Notes: generated from the sequence alone by a model not told the origin. Numbered from the stretch's first letter, positions 1 through 8,884 are shown. The stretch is DNA of 64,000 nucleotides from Chromatiaceae bacterium (GCA_024235395.1 JACKMK010000003.1:1030761-1094760); one strand, 5' to 3'. Numbers and translations are program-made.

Positions 1-216
1 GAATTCGTCGGACGCTGGTCGATGGTCGACGTTTTCGTCGTCACGATCCTGGTTGCGCTGGTCCATCTCGGCAAGATCGCCGAGGTCGAGGCCGGCATCG
101 GCGCGGTGTATTTCGCGGCGGTCGTGGTGCTGACGATGCTCGCGGCCAAGACTTTCGATCCGCGTCTGATCTGGGATAACGTGCACGAAGATGTCCAACC
201 AATCACCCATCGATGA
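1..216 (+). CDS. pqiA: Paraquat-inducible protein A (PqiA), C-terminal end
   Basis: This is the last 71 codons of a gene that begins left of the window; frame 1 is open from base 1. The visible part has the PqiA C-terminal signature (RWSMVDVFVV, then a hydrophobic helix ending in LTMLAAK and FDPRLIWD). PqiA is an inner-membrane partner of the PqiB tunnel in lipid transport between the two membranes. It overlaps pqiB by 26 nt, which supports co-transcription. Identification rests on motif recall and on the pqiB and pqiC genes that follow. Confidence 0.85.
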   Translation, partial: EFVGRWSMVDVFVVTILVALVHLGKIAEVEAGIGAVYFAAVVVLTMLAAKTFDPRLIWDNVHEDVQPITHR

Positions 217-1789
217 TATTCCCGAGGCCCTTGTCGACGACCGTCGGCGTGTGTCGGCGGTCTGGCTGATCCCCCTGGTCGCGGTGGTCGCGGCCGTCTG
301 GCTCGGTTATCGCGCCTACACCCACGAGGGACCGCTGGTCGGCATCAGTTTCGAGACCGCGGAAGGACTGGAGGCCGGCAAGACACGGGTCAGGTTCAAG
401 GACGTCGACGTCGGTGTGGTCGAGGCGATCGAACTCAGCCCGGACCTCAGCAAGGTGCGGGTGCGCGCGCGCCTCAACCAGGACGTCGAGGCCTTCCTGA
501 ACGACAACACGCGCTTCTGGGTCGCCCGTCCGCGGCTGTCCGGCGGCCAGGTGTCGGGGTTGGGCACCCTGCTGGCCGGCACCTATATTGGCGTCGACCT
601 GTCGACCGGGGGAGAGCCGCAGCGCGAGTTCGATGGCCTGGAAACGCCCCCGATCGTCACGTCGGCCGAGCCGGGCAAGACGTTTCGCTTGCGTGCCGAG
701 ACGCTCGGTTCCTTGTCCGAGGGGTCGCCTGTCCTGTACCGCGGGATCGAGGTCGGGCGCGTGGTCAACTACGCGCTGCGTGACCCCGACGGCGTCGAAC
801 TCCAGGTGTTCGTCAAGTCGCCATACGACAAGCGGGTCGGCGAGGACACGCGGTTCTGGAACCTGTCCGGTGTCTCGATGACGTTCGACACCGACGGCTT
901 GAGGCTGCAGACCGGCTCCCTGGCGTCGGTCCTGGTCGGCGGTATCGCGTTTGGTCGTGCGGGCGCCGAAACGCCCGGAACACCGGCCGCGGACGGCGCC
1001 CTGTTTGAGCTGTTCGCCGATCAGGGTGCGGCCGAGTTGCGAAAGACTGCGCCGCACCAGCGCTGGAAGCTGGAGTTTGCCGGGTCGATCCGAGGGCTGC
1101 AGCCGGGTGCGCCGGTCGAGTTTCGCGGTATTCGCATCGGCGAGGTGATCGATTTCCGGCTGCATTTCGATGCCGAAAAGCATGCGACGAGGATCCCGGT
1201 GGTCATCGCGATCGACCCCGGCTGGCTGGGGCTGGACAGCGGGGCAGTGGTCGTCGACAGTGAGGCGCGAGCGGTCTGGGACCGACTGGTCGACGATGGG
1301 CTGCGTGCGCAGATCAAGACCGCGAACCTGGTCAGCGGCGCACAATACGTCGACCTGGACTTCTATCCCGAAGATCCGCCGCGCACCATCGCGTGGGGCG
1401 GCGATGTCCCGCAGCTGCCGACGGTGCCGACACCGCTCGACGAACTGCGCAGTCTGTTCTCTCGCATCGCCCGACTGCCGCTCGACAGCATGGGCGAGGA
1501 TCTGGCGCGCAGCCTCTCGGCACTGCACCAGACGATGGCGGCAACCGAGACGCTGTTGCGTCGCCTGGACCGCGAGACCGTGGCCGAACTCAACAAGACC
1601 CTGCAGGCGACACGCACGACGCTCGGTGGGCTGGAGAAGGTGTTGGCGCCGACGTCGCCATTGCAGGCGGAGGCGCAGCGTGTGTTGCAGGAACTCGGCT
1701 CTGCGGCGCGCTCGTTCCGTATCATGGCCGACTACCTGGAGCGCCACCCCGAGGCGCTGATTCGCGGAAAGGGGGCGGTGTCGCCGTGA
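191..1789 (+). CDS. pqiB: PqiB, MCE-domain intermembrane transport protein
   Basis: A 532-aa protein with a short cytosolic N terminus, one transmembrane helix (about residues 24-42) and three MCE/MlaD repeats (about 45-135, 155-245 and 285-385). Each repeat has the typical GLEAGKTRVRFKDVDVG-like core. A helical tail (about 420-532) follows. In the PqiB/YebT family stacked MCE rings plus a C-terminal needle form a periplasm-spanning channel for lipids. It sits between pqiA and pqiC, with a 1-nt stop/start overlap at the 3' end. The ATG start is preceded only by a weak GAAG. Confidence 0.93.
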   Translation: MSNQSPIDDIPEALVDDRRRVSAVWLIPLVAVVAAVWLGYRAYTHEGPLVGISFETAEGLEAGKTRVRFKDVDVGVVEAIELSPDLSKVRVRARLNQDVEAFLNDNTRFWVARPRLSGGQVSGLGTLLAGTYIGVDLSTGGEPQREFDGLETPPIVTSAEPGKTFRLRAETLGSLSEGSPVLYRGIEVGRVVNYALRDPDGVELQVFVKSPYDKRVGEDTRFWNLSGVSMTFDTDGLRLQTGSLASVLVGGIAFGRAGAETPGTPAADGALFELFADQGAAELRKTAPHQRWKLEFAGSIRGLQPGAPVEFRGIRIGEVIDFRLHFDAEKHATRIPVVIAIDPGWLGLDSGAVVVDSEARAVWDRLVDDGLRAQIKTANLVSGAQYVDLDFYPEDPPRTIAWGGDVPQLPTVPTPLDELRSLFSRIARLPLDSMGEDLARSLSALHQTMAATETLLRRLDRETVAELNKTLQATRTTLGGLEKVLAPTSPLQAEAQRVLQELGSAARSFRIMADYLERHPEALIRGKGAVSP

Positions 1790-2382
1790 TGCAAGCTATC
1801 GCACGTCTGGTTGTACTGGTCGTCGCATTGGGCGTGGCGGCGTGTGCGACGACGCCTTCGGCAAACTTCTTCACGCTGAACCCGGCTGACGTCGAGCCCC
1901 AGGTCGCGCGTTCGGACCTCTCGCTCGCGCTGGGGCCGATCGACCTGCCGGGCTATCTGGACCGGCCGCAGATCGTCACCCGCGCCGGCGGTAACCGCCT
2001 GAGCGTCGACGAGTTCAATCGCTGGGGCGGGCTGTTGGAGGAGGAGATCAGCCGTGTCCTCGCCGAACACCTCAGTCGCCGTCTGGGCACCGACAGGATC
2101 TACAGCTACCCGAGTCGCGTGGCTGCGGACACCGACTACCGCGTCGTGGTCGAGATACGTCGTTTCGACGGCATGCTGGGTGGCGAGGTGGTGCTCGATC
2201 TGGCTTGGTCGCTGGTCGACGATCGAACCGCCGAGGTGCTGCTGACCCGCCAGGCGGCCTACCGGGGCGCGGTCCCGGGGAGCGACTATGGGGCCTATGC
2301 GGCCGCGCTCAGCGCGCTCGTGATCCAGTTCGGCGATGATCTCGCCGCCGCGTTTACGCAACGCCCGCAGCGGCCGCGTTGA
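1789..2382 (+). CDS. pqiC: PqiC, outer-membrane lipoprotein of the Pqi system
   Basis: A 197-aa lipoprotein with a signal peptide and lipobox GVAAC (Cys about residue 20), followed by the PqiC/ABC-transport auxiliary domain (FFTLNP start, then VVEIRRFDG and LAWSLVD). The ATG overlaps the pqiB TGA by one base, which fixes the start; the frame is open further upstream only inside pqiB. PqiC is expected to anchor the PqiB needle at the outer membrane. This is the last gene of the operon. Confidence 0.9.
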   Translation: MQAIARLVVLVVALGVAACATTPSANFFTLNPADVEPQVARSDLSLALGPIDLPGYLDRPQIVTRAGGNRLSVDEFNRWGGLLEEEISRVLAEHLSRRLGTDRIYSYPSRVAADTDYRVVVEIRRFDGMLGGEVVLDLAWSLVDDRTAEVLLTRQAAYRGAVPGSDYGAYAAALSALVIQFGDDLAAAFTQRPQRPR

Positions 2383-2430
2383 GCGCCGAAGCGGCTCACG
2401 CCGCCGCGTGACGATGCCGCCCGCGGCGGA

Positions 2431-2458
2431 TAAAAAAACCCGCCGCAGTGCGACGGGT
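2431..2458 (-). terminator. Intrinsic terminator, minus strand
   Basis: Read on the minus strand, a 9-bp stem with one mismatch and a 3-nt loop (2438-2458) is followed directly by seven T residues (complement of 2432-2438). It is oriented for transcription coming from the right, where no minus-strand coding gene is visible before 3214. Confidence 0.75.
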
Positions 2459-2530
2459 GAATTCGATAGTCAGGAGGAGTGAGACCCCACACAACACCTT
2501 CTCGAATGAAGGTGTAGCGTTAAGCTAAGT
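2431..2530 (-). ncRNA. Candidate small RNA with an anti-Shine-Dalgarno loop
   Basis: On the minus strand there is a perfect 8-bp hairpin (2494-2515, loop of 6), then an unpaired stretch containing CTCCTCC (2473-2479), then an intrinsic terminator (2431-2458). No convincing ORF on the minus strand ends here, and the neighbouring plus-strand gene starts at 2687. The hairpin/anti-SD/terminator order is that of trans-acting sRNAs that block ribosome binding sites. The 5' end and promoter are not determined. Inference from structure only. Confidence 0.4.
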
Positions 2531-2686
2531 TTGGACGCCGTACGCAAGAGCTGCATTGACACCCATCAACTTATCATCGACTTCTGATCATTGGTCGTTT
2601 GATGCCGAACGGGCGAATCTAAAGATTAGAAAAACATAATTTACTAATGTATCTTCAATGTGCTGAACCTCAGATGAGCCCCCTCC

Positions 2687-3181
2687 ATGACCGACACTGA
2701 ATCGCCGGGTAGAAATCTGTTCCCCGACAGTTGGATCGTGGGTAGGGCTGCCGCCGAACTGGCGCGCAACGATCCCGGCGTACTGCTCGATACGGCGGAA
2801 GGTGGCGGCGCCAGAGCGGCCGACCCGGGGCGCGAGCGATTTGCGACCCACGCCGGTATCACGCTGGTCGAGCAGGCAGGTCAGGGTTTCGGCGGTGTCG
2901 ATCCGGATGATGCGCCCCGGCGCGGATTCGGCCGCGCCGTGCGGCATTCGCGGCGTCGCCTCGGCCGGGTGTCCGGTGCCGTGCTGATCGTTGCGGTCGC
3001 GGCGTTCGGCGGCGGTTATTGGCTGCTGCAGACGCTGCCCGGCGGCGACCGATGGTCGCAAGCCGCGGCACATGTCGCCGAGGCGCTCGCCGATCGCCTG
3101 GATGTCACGGCCCTGCGATTGAGGGCCCGGGCTGCCGCGTGGCGGTCGCCCCGGGTCGAGACGCCGGGGCAACCGGAGTGA
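2687..3181 (+). CDS. Hypothetical single-pass membrane protein
   Basis: A 164-aa protein of unknown function. A charged, low-complexity N-terminal half (about 1-85) is followed by an arginine cluster (VRHSRRRLGR) and one transmembrane helix (about 98-118, ending GGGYWLL). An Ala/Arg-rich tail of about 45 residues completes it. The arginine cluster before the helix predicts a cytosolic N terminus. No good SD precedes the ATG. It stands alone between a candidate sRNA and a convergent lipoprotein gene. No family recognised; the codon composition of this strand looks more coding than the opposite strand. Confidence 0.5.
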   Translation: MTDTESPGRNLFPDSWIVGRAAAELARNDPGVLLDTAEGGGARAADPGRERFATHAGITLVEQAGQGFGGVDPDDAPRRGFGRAVRHSRRRLGRVSGAVLIVAVAAFGGGYWLLQTLPGGDRWSQAAAHVAEALADRLDVTALRLRARAAAWRSPRVETPGQPE

Positions 3182-3213
3182 GCAGCGGCTGATCCCGGCG
3201 CGCCTCCCAGTGG

Positions 3214-4149
3214 CTACTTCACCCCGGCCAGTTTTGTACTGCCGTCCTTCAGCTCGGACAGGTCCCAATGGCACTGTTTCTCGACCATCGCGAACAGTTC
3301 CTGGTCGGTCTGGTACAGCATCGTCAGCTTGGGATCGTTGTCACCCGGCTTGGGTTTCTGGTCCCAGATGAACTTCGGTGACAGCTTGCAGCTGCGCTTG
3401 GGGTATTTTGCGGGGTAGTAGACCTCGGCGAACTTGGTCTGCCCCCAGACCTTGGCGCGACGCGGCGCCTCGCCCCTCTGGGCCACCGTCAGCGCGAGAT
3501 ACTGCCCGGTGTAACGGACCTCGGGGTTGTGCCGCAGGTGTCGACTCTTGTTGAAATCGATCGGGCTCTCGCTCAGGGCGCCCCCGGTCAGCTCCATCGA
3601 ATCCTGGTCGAAGTAAACCGGTTCGCCCGTGGGCAGCGTGACCCTGATGCGTCCCTTGTCGTGTTCCACGGCTGCCGAAGGCAGCTGTCTGCGGGGGAAG
3701 AAATGCAACTCGCGAAACATGTTGTCGTGGCTGAAGCGGCCCGAAAGCTTGACGTCGTCGTTGACCGCGAGGTGGATGTTCTCGCGCGCCCGGTCGGAAA
3801 ACAGGAATGCATATTCACGACGCGCGCCTTTGCGCTTCAGGCCGGCCGGATTGATGGTTGGCGAGCCGTCGTTGAGAAAAGAGAACCCGACCACGGTGCG
3901 TTTGCCGCCGGGTTCGTAAAAGAAATACTTCAAGCCATCAACCGATGTCGCACCGATGCTGCGGTCATAGCGATGCTTGTCGCGAATTCCATCGCGTTCG
4001 GGTTTGGTGTCCTGTTCCAGCATCGCCAGGGGATCGAAGCGGGGTTTCACCCGTGGTGCCTTGGCGACGGGCGGCGGTTCCGGTTTTTCCTGCACCGGGG
4101 CACAGGCGGCGACGGCGATCGCCAGACCTAGCAAGAGAATTCTGCGCAC
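3214..4149 (-). CDS. Uncharacterised lipoprotein
   Basis: A 311-aa protein with a GTG start and GGAG eight bases upstream. It has a short signal peptide and lipobox (VAAC, Cys16), followed by a Pro-rich linker (about 20-40) typical of outer-membrane-tethered lipoproteins. The remainder is a basic, beta-rich domain with repeated aromatic stretches (GLKYFFYEPGG, ELHFFPRR, FAEVYYPAKYP). I do not recognise the family. Two cysteines near the C terminus (residues about 254 and 291) could form a disulphide. It is monocistronic and divergent from the sensor gene at 4522. Confidence 0.75.
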   Translation of the reverse strand: MRRILLLGLAIAVAACAPVQEKPEPPPVAKAPRVKPRFDPLAMLEQDTKPERDGIRDKHRYDRSIGATSVDGLKYFFYEPGGKRTVVGFSFLNDGSPTINPAGLKRKGARREYAFLFSDRARENIHLAVNDDVKLSGRFSHDNMFRELHFFPRRQLPSAAVEHDKGRIRVTLPTGEPVYFDQDSMELTGGALSESPIDFNKSRHLRHNPEVRYTGQYLALTVAQRGEAPRRAKVWGQTKFAEVYYPAKYPKRSCKLSPKFIWDQKPKPGDNDPKLTMLYQTDQELFAMVEKQCHWDLSELKDGSTKLAGVK

Positions 4150-4521
4150 GTTTCTTACTCCGATTTTCGACGGTGAAAAAGAATGGACGGGCGATCCGGC
4201 ACGCCAAGACGCCTCTCAACCGGACCCGGTACCACCGGTAGCCGCATTCAGCGCACGCCGAACAGTAATCGCTGGGTCGCGGTGTCGGCAAGGGTCTCCA
4301 AAGTAGCTCCCCGGGGTACCGGCGATCGCAGCGCACGGCTGTCGTCATCCTGGTTCGGCCGATAGTGCGGTGGACTTGAGCGCGGTGCTGGGTGCCGTGC
4401 GCATATTTGTGACACGCCGCACGGCCGCGGCACGCGCCGGTGCGGCACGCCGCTTCGCCGGCAGGCGCCCGGCGGATGCTATGATCCGTTCGTTGTCTGG
4501 AAGCAGTTGTAGGAAGTCGTG
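4150..4521. other. Intergenic region between divergent genes
   Basis: This 372-nt gap separates the lipoprotein (minus) and the sensor (plus), so it should hold both promoters. A TATGAT hexamer lies about 35 bases before the sensor start without a convincing -35 at normal spacing. Short GC-rich dyads are present. I see no ORF or RNA gene that I can support. Confidence 0.4.
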
Positions 4522-6045
4522 ATGCAGAAAACCGAAGGGGCCGCAAACAGGCGCGCTGTGCGTTTTCCCGTCTACGAGTTCCTTATCCTGTTTCTGCCGA
4601 TCGCCGCTTTGGTGCTTTTGGTCGGTTTTGCCTTCATTTCGCTGCGCATGGATGCCCACGTCGAGACACTGCTCGACCTGGACGGTACACGCCTTCACCA
4701 TATCGGCGGCTTCATCGGCGCGGAAGTCGCCAACTCGCTCGACCACCTGCGGTCTCTGGCCACCGAATCCGCGACGACCGATGCGTTGGACAGGCCCAAT
4801 CCACGCAATCTGCAGGCACTCGAGCATTCGTTTCTTGCGCTCGCGCGTCGCAACCCGCATTACCACCAGGTGCGCTGGCTGGACCAGCACGGCAGCGAGC
4901 GATTGCGTATCGAGCGCGATGATGACGAACCCTATGCGGTCGCCGCCGCCGATCTGCAGGACAAGTCCGATCGCTACTATGTGACGGCGGCCAACAGGCT
5001 GTTGGCGGGGGAGATGTACGTCTCGCGCATCGACCTGAATGTCGAACGCGGTAGCGTAGAACTGCCGCCGCGGCCGACGCTGCGCGTTGCAGCGGGCCTG
5101 TACGACAGCGAAAAGCGGCCGCAAGGCGTGCTCGTGATCAATATTGCGATGCAGTATCTGTTCAACGCGGTACAGCACCTGCGCCAGGAAAGCAGCGAAG
5201 CGGACTACCTCCTGGTCAATCGCGAAGGGATGCTGCTGAATGGCGATCTGCCGGCGATCAGTGGTGCCGCCAGTGGGGGCGAACAGCCGCTGAGTTTCGC
5301 GGCGAGCTTTCCCGAGGTGTGGGAGGAGATGATGCGCCGCCGCTCCGGCAGCCTGGAGTCGTGGAGCGGGCTGTGGACCTGGCAGACCCTGGCGCCGGTG
5401 GATGCATTCCGTCAGCTTACGCGTTCCACCGAGGTGCAGACCGGGACCGCTGACCGGCTGATCTCCGACGACTTCTCATTGACCCTGGTGGCGCACCGAC
5501 CGGTGGATACGCTGATGGAGATGCGCCGCGAAATCCGGATACCGATCTCGCTGGCGGTGCTGGTCGGCCTGGCGGTGTACGGGACCTCGCTGTTCCTCTA
5601 TCTCAGCGGCCATGTGCGGGAGCGCCGCGCCGAATTGAATGCGGCCTACGCGATGGCACGTGCCTCGCAGTTGGAGCGCCTGAAGGAACTGGAGGAGCGC
5701 TTTCATGCGCTGGTGGACGCGAGCAGCATCGGCCAGCTGGTGGTGGACGCCGAGGGCACCATCGAACTGTGCAACCGTGCCGCGGAAGCCATTTTGGAAT
5801 ACAGTCGAGGTGAACTGATCGGCAAATCGGTCGAGGTGCTGTTACCGGACGAGCTTGAACAGGCGCACGTTCGGCACCGACGCGATTTTCTGAGCGCACC
5901 CGAGGCGCGCAAGATGGGTGACGGTCGCGAACTGGTGGCCGTGACGAAGAGCGGAAAGCGGCTGGCGGTGGAAGTCGGCCTGAATCCCTACCTCGACAAG
6001 GGCCGTCAGCTGGTATTGGCGAGCATCATCGAGCGACCACGGTAG
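4522..6045 (+). CDS. Membrane sensor with periplasmic Cache-like and cytosolic PAS domains, no output domain
   Basis: A 507-aa protein with TM1 (about 20-42), a large periplasmic region of about 290 residues with a Cache/LuxQ-type fold pattern (VRWLDQHGSERLRI, DLQDKSDRYYV, VLVINI) and TM2 (about 340-360). A short coiled linker and one PAS domain (about 390-500, LVVDAEGTIELCNRAAE) follow. The chain ends right after the PAS domain, with no kinase, GGDEF or methyl-accepting part. A GTG lies 3 nt earlier, but AGGAAG (4511-4516) is better spaced for the ATG at 4522. Partners are unknown. Confidence 0.85.
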   Translation: MQKTEGAANRRAVRFPVYEFLILFLPIAALVLLVGFAFISLRMDAHVETLLDLDGTRLHHIGGFIGAEVANSLDHLRSLATESATTDALDRPNPRNLQALEHSFLALARRNPHYHQVRWLDQHGSERLRIERDDDEPYAVAAADLQDKSDRYYVTAANRLLAGEMYVSRIDLNVERGSVELPPRPTLRVAAGLYDSEKRPQGVLVINIAMQYLFNAVQHLRQESSEADYLLVNREGMLLNGDLPAISGAASGGEQPLSFAASFPEVWEEMMRRRSGSLESWSGLWTWQTLAPVDAFRQLTRSTEVQTGTADRLISDDFSLTLVAHRPVDTLMEMRREIRIPISLAVLVGLAVYGTSLFLYLSGHVRERRAELNAAYAMARASQLERLKELEERFHALVDASSIGQLVVDAEGTIELCNRAAEAILEYSRGELIGKSVEVLLPDELEQAHVRHRRDFLSAPEARKMGDGRELVAVTKSGKRLAVEVGLNPYLDKGRQLVLASIIERPR

Positions 6046-6153
6046 CCCGCGGGTTCGCGCCGGCGCCGGCCGGGGTGCACGCGATGCAAGGAACCCTGCC
6101 TCTACCGTCGGTTCAGGTGAGGTGGGCCGCAAGCCGGATGGAGGTAGGCAACT

Positions 6154-6360
6154 GTGAACGAAGATCTGCCACCCGATGAAAAGTTCAGGGACATCGCCCG
6201 TCGGTTCGATTTTGCGCGCAATGGTCGGCACAAGAAGATCGAACTGGCGGCCTACTACAAGGCCGAGAAGCGGGGTTTTGCCCCGGGCCGCGAACTCGAC
6301 GACTGGCTAGAGGCAGAGCGCGAAGTGGACGCGGCGTCGGTACCCTTTCCGTCGTACTGA
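6154..6360 (+). CDS. Small DUF2934-like protein
   Basis: A 68-aa protein from a GTG preceded by GAGG (6141-6144). The segment IELAAYYKAEKRGFAPG followed by ELDDWLEAEREV matches the short helical DUF2934 pattern (a helix, a G-rich turn and a W-x-x-A-E-R-E helix). Function unknown; the protein is cytosolic and acidic. It lies 108 nt after the PAS sensor on the same strand and converges with mtfA. Confidence 0.7.
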   Translation: MNEDLPPDEKFRDIARRFDFARNGRHKKIELAAYYKAEKRGFAPGRELDDWLEAEREVDAASVPFPSY

Positions 6361-6429
6361 ACATTGCGGGCCGCCGGTTGCGGCTGCGGCGCCTGCCGGC
6401 GCCCTGCCCGTGGCGTCGGCACGCGCTTT

Positions 6430-7212
6430 TCAACGCGCCAGGCGGGCGGCGGGGTCCTGTCGATAAAACTGCCGCAGTTGCTCGTAGACGGCTGGGAACT
6501 CGTCCAGCAGCGACCATGGGGCGGTGAAGAAATACTCGCTGGCGACCGCGAAGAACTCGGCTGGATCGGTTTCGCCATAAGGGTCGATCGTGGGCGTCTC
6601 ATGGCGCGCGAGTCGATGCCTGAGCGCCGCATAGGCGGTGGTCCAGGCCCGTGTCCACGTGGGTCTGCTCATCTCGGCGTGCAACGGCGGCATGCCGTTC
6701 GCGCTGCCGTTCAGCATATCCAGCTTGTGCGCGAATTCGTGAATGATCACGTTCGAAGTCGTGTCGGTGTCGTACCGGTCCTGTTCGATATCCGACCACG
6801 CCAGAATCACCGGGCCGCGTTCCCAGGCCTCGCCGCTGAGGATCTGTTCGGACTCGCTGACGACGCCGGCATCGTCCTCGAATGACCGAGGTACGCGAAA
6901 GCTGCCCGGGTAGACGATCACCTCGTACCAACCATCAAAGTACTCGGTCCCGAGATTGAGGATCGGCAGGCAGGCCTGCGCCGCAATCTGGATGCGCATC
7001 GCCGGGGAGAGTTCCAGACCCTGCACGCCGTTCAGGGTCTTGTGCTGCAGGAACCAGGTGACCCGCACACGCAATCTCGCGCGTTCGACAGCGGACAGGC
7101 CGCGCAGACAGGTGAGGCCGTCGACCGCGGCATGCCATGTGGCGAAGGGGATACGGCGGTCTGCCCCGGTGCGGTGCCGCCACCATCGTGTCAGCCAGTG
7201 CGGTCGTTGCAT
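6430..7212 (-). CDS. mtfA: MtfA-family zinc peptidase
   Basis: A 260-aa protein of the MtfA/DUF980 family with the zinc-binding helix HEFAHKLD (about residues 158-165) and a downstream acidic ligand region (ETDPAEFFAVASEYFF). In E. coli MtfA is a cytosolic aminopeptidase that binds the repressor Mlc and so affects glucose PTS genes; whether Mlc exists here cannot be seen. The length matches the family. It is followed by another minus-strand gene starting upstream at 7765, gap 10 nt, suggesting an operon. Confidence 0.92.
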   Translation of the reverse strand: MQRPHWLTRWWRHRTGADRRIPFATWHAAVDGLTCLRGLSAVERARLRVRVTWFLQHKTLNGVQGLELSPAMRIQIAAQACLPILNLGTEYFDGWYEVIVYPGSFRVPRSFEDDAGVVSESEQILSGEAWERGPVILAWSDIEQDRYDTDTTSNVIIHEFAHKLDMLNGSANGMPPLHAEMSRPTWTRAWTTAYAALRHRLARHETPTIDPYGETDPAEFFAVASEYFFTAPWSLLDEFPAVYEQLRQFYRQDPAARLAR

Positions 7213-7222
7213 GGCGGATGGC

Positions 7223-7765
7223 TCAGGGGATGATGAAGACAGGGTCGGCGCCCTGCCATGCGAGGCGCTGTTTCAGTGCCTCGGGATCATCGTTGCCGCA
7301 ATGGATCAGCAGCAGTGTCTTGCCATCCATGATCGCCTGGTGCAGATGGTCCAGCGTCTCCTCGGGAATGCCCAGTCGCTGCAAGGCGATACCCAATCGG
7401 GTCGCAAGCGCGGAACCGGCCATCATTCCGGCACCGATCGCCGCTCCGGTGAGCGCGTTGACGATGGGTCCAGCCACCAGCAGCGCACCGATGCCGGGAA
7501 CGACCATCAACCCGCTCGCGCCGGCGAGCAGACCGATCAGGGAACCCCATAGCGCGCCGTGCTCGCTCCACACCCGGATGCGTTCCGCCTCGTCGCCGTA
7601 ACTGATGCCGAGGAAGTCGTCGCCGTGTCCGCCGGCGCGATGCAGCAAGGACACGCGGTCCATCGGAAAATCCCGTTCGATCAGCTGCTCGACCACCTGT
7701 GTGGCCCGCTCCGGGGCGGCGAACACCGCGGCGATCAGTGGTTCACTACGAGTCAGCACGTTCAT
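7223..7765 (-). CDS. Glycine-rich membrane-associated protein, general-stress-17M-like
   Basis: A 180-aa protein. The N-terminal alpha/beta part (about 10-60) resembles the general stress protein 17M/YflT fold. A very hydrophobic Gly/Ala-rich central hairpin (about 70-125, LWGSLIGLLAGASGL and AAIGAGMMAGSALA) and a second small alpha/beta part (LLLIHCGND) follow. Such proteins occur in many proteobacteria without a defined function. It lies just upstream of mtfA and probably shares its transcript. Confidence 0.65.
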   Translation of the reverse strand: MNVLTRSEPLIAAVFAAPERATQVVEQLIERDFPMDRVSLLHRAGGHGDDFLGISYGDEAERIRVWSEHGALWGSLIGLLAGASGLMVVPGIGALLVAGPIVNALTGAAIGAGMMAGSALATRLGIALQRLGIPEETLDHLHQAIMDGKTLLLIHCGNDDPEALKQRLAWQGADPVFIIP

Positions 7766-7804
7766 CCTGGGGGTACTGCATGGGGCATCGAAGCGTCGGC
7801 CGGC

Positions 7805-8884
7805 CTAGGCGCTCCGCATCGGATAGTCGGTATAACCCACGGGGCCCGGTGTATAAAAGGTGTCCATGTCCGGGGCATTCTCCTGCGCACCCGCCCGCCA
7901 ACGCGCGACCAGATCGGGATTGGCGATGAATGCGCGTCCGATCGCGATCAGGTCGGCTCGACCGGTCTCCAGGTCGTGCTCTGCACGGGTTACGTCGTAG
8001 CCGCCGGACAGGATGAGTGTGCGCCGGAAACGTTCGCGAAACGTCGATTTGATGGAATCCGGCACCGGTGGTGCGCCCATCGCCGAGTGGTCGACCAGGT
8101 GTACATACGCGATGTCGGTCTCGTTGAGTCGTTCCGCCAGATAGGTGTAGTCGGCGGCCATCTCGTCGTAGATCGGCATATCGTTGAAGTTTCCGAACGG
8201 CGACAGGCGGATGCCGACCCGATCGCCACCGGTTGCACCGACGACTGCGTCGACCACATCGAGGACGAAGCGGGCGCGGCGCTCGATCGGACCACCGTAA
8301 GCGTCGTCGCGCCGGTTTGTATTCGGACGCAGGAACTGCTCCAGCAGGTATCCGTTCGCACCGTGGATCTCGATGCCGTCAAGCCCCGCGGCGATGGCAT
8401 TGTGAGCGGCCGTCGCAAACTCTTCGATCGCCTGTTCGATGTCGTCCGACGACATGGCGCTCGGCGCCGGGTGCGGCTGCAAGCCTTCGTCGTCGGTATA
8501 CATGGTGCCGGGGGCGGCGATTGCGGAAGGGGCGAGCATGCGCGCGCCGGCCGGCAGATTCAGCGGGTGCGCGATGCGCCCGCAGTGCATCAACTGCATG
8601 AAGATCTTGCCGCCGGCCTGGTGCACGGCGTCGGCGATGCCCCGCCAGCCGTCGATCTGTTGCGTGGCAAAGACCCCGGGAATGCGCGCATAACCGAGGC
8701 CATTCGGTGAGGGCGAGGTGCCTTCCGTGATGATCAGACCCGCCGTGCTGCGTTGCGCGTAGTACTCGGCCATCAACTCGTTGGGCACGTTGCCGGTCGC
8801 CCGACAGCGTGTCATCGGCGCCATCACCATGTGGTTGTTCAGCGTGAGTCGACCGAGTGTCGCCTGTTCGAAAAGTGTTCGCAT
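7805..8884 (-). CDS. nemA: Old Yellow Enzyme family alkene reductase (NemA-like)
   Basis: A 359-aa FMN-dependent ene-reductase. The TIM barrel begins LFEQATLGRLTLNN and has the MAPMTRCRA strand, the substrate-binding HGANGYLLEQFLRP motif, a GGPIERRARF helix and the FMN phosphate site near ALIAIGRAFIANPD-like residues (ADLIAIGRAFIANPD). It reduces activated C=C bonds, N-ethylmaleimide or nitro-esters in the family. An ATG at 8917 is possible, but the ATG at 8884 has GGAAAGG upstream and fits homologue starts. Its 5' end is overlapped by 46 nt by the reading frame of the next upstream gene. Confidence 0.93.
   Translation of the reverse strand: MRTLFEQATLGRLTLNNHMVMAPMTRCRATGNVPNELMAEYYAQRSTAGLIITEGTSPSPNGLGYARIPGVFATQQIDGWRGIADAVHQAGGKIFMQLMHCGRIAHPLNLPAGARMLAPSAIAAPGTMYTDDEGLQPHPAPSAMSSDDIEQAIEEFATAAHNAIAAGLDGIEIHGANGYLLEQFLRPNTNRRDDAYGGPIERRARFVLDVVDAVVGATGGDRVGIRLSPFGNFNDMPIYDEMAADYTYLAERLNETDIAYVHLVDHSAMGAPPVPDSIKSTFRERFRRTLILSGGYDVTRAEHDLETGRADLIAIGRAFIANPDLVARWRAGAQENAPDMDTFYTPGPVGYTDYPMRSA

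Noticed and set aside
203..1747. 514-aa open frame on the minus strand opposite pqiB
   Set aside because: Arg/Gln/His-rich composition typical of the antisense of high-GC genes; pqiB on the other strand has clear MCE domains.
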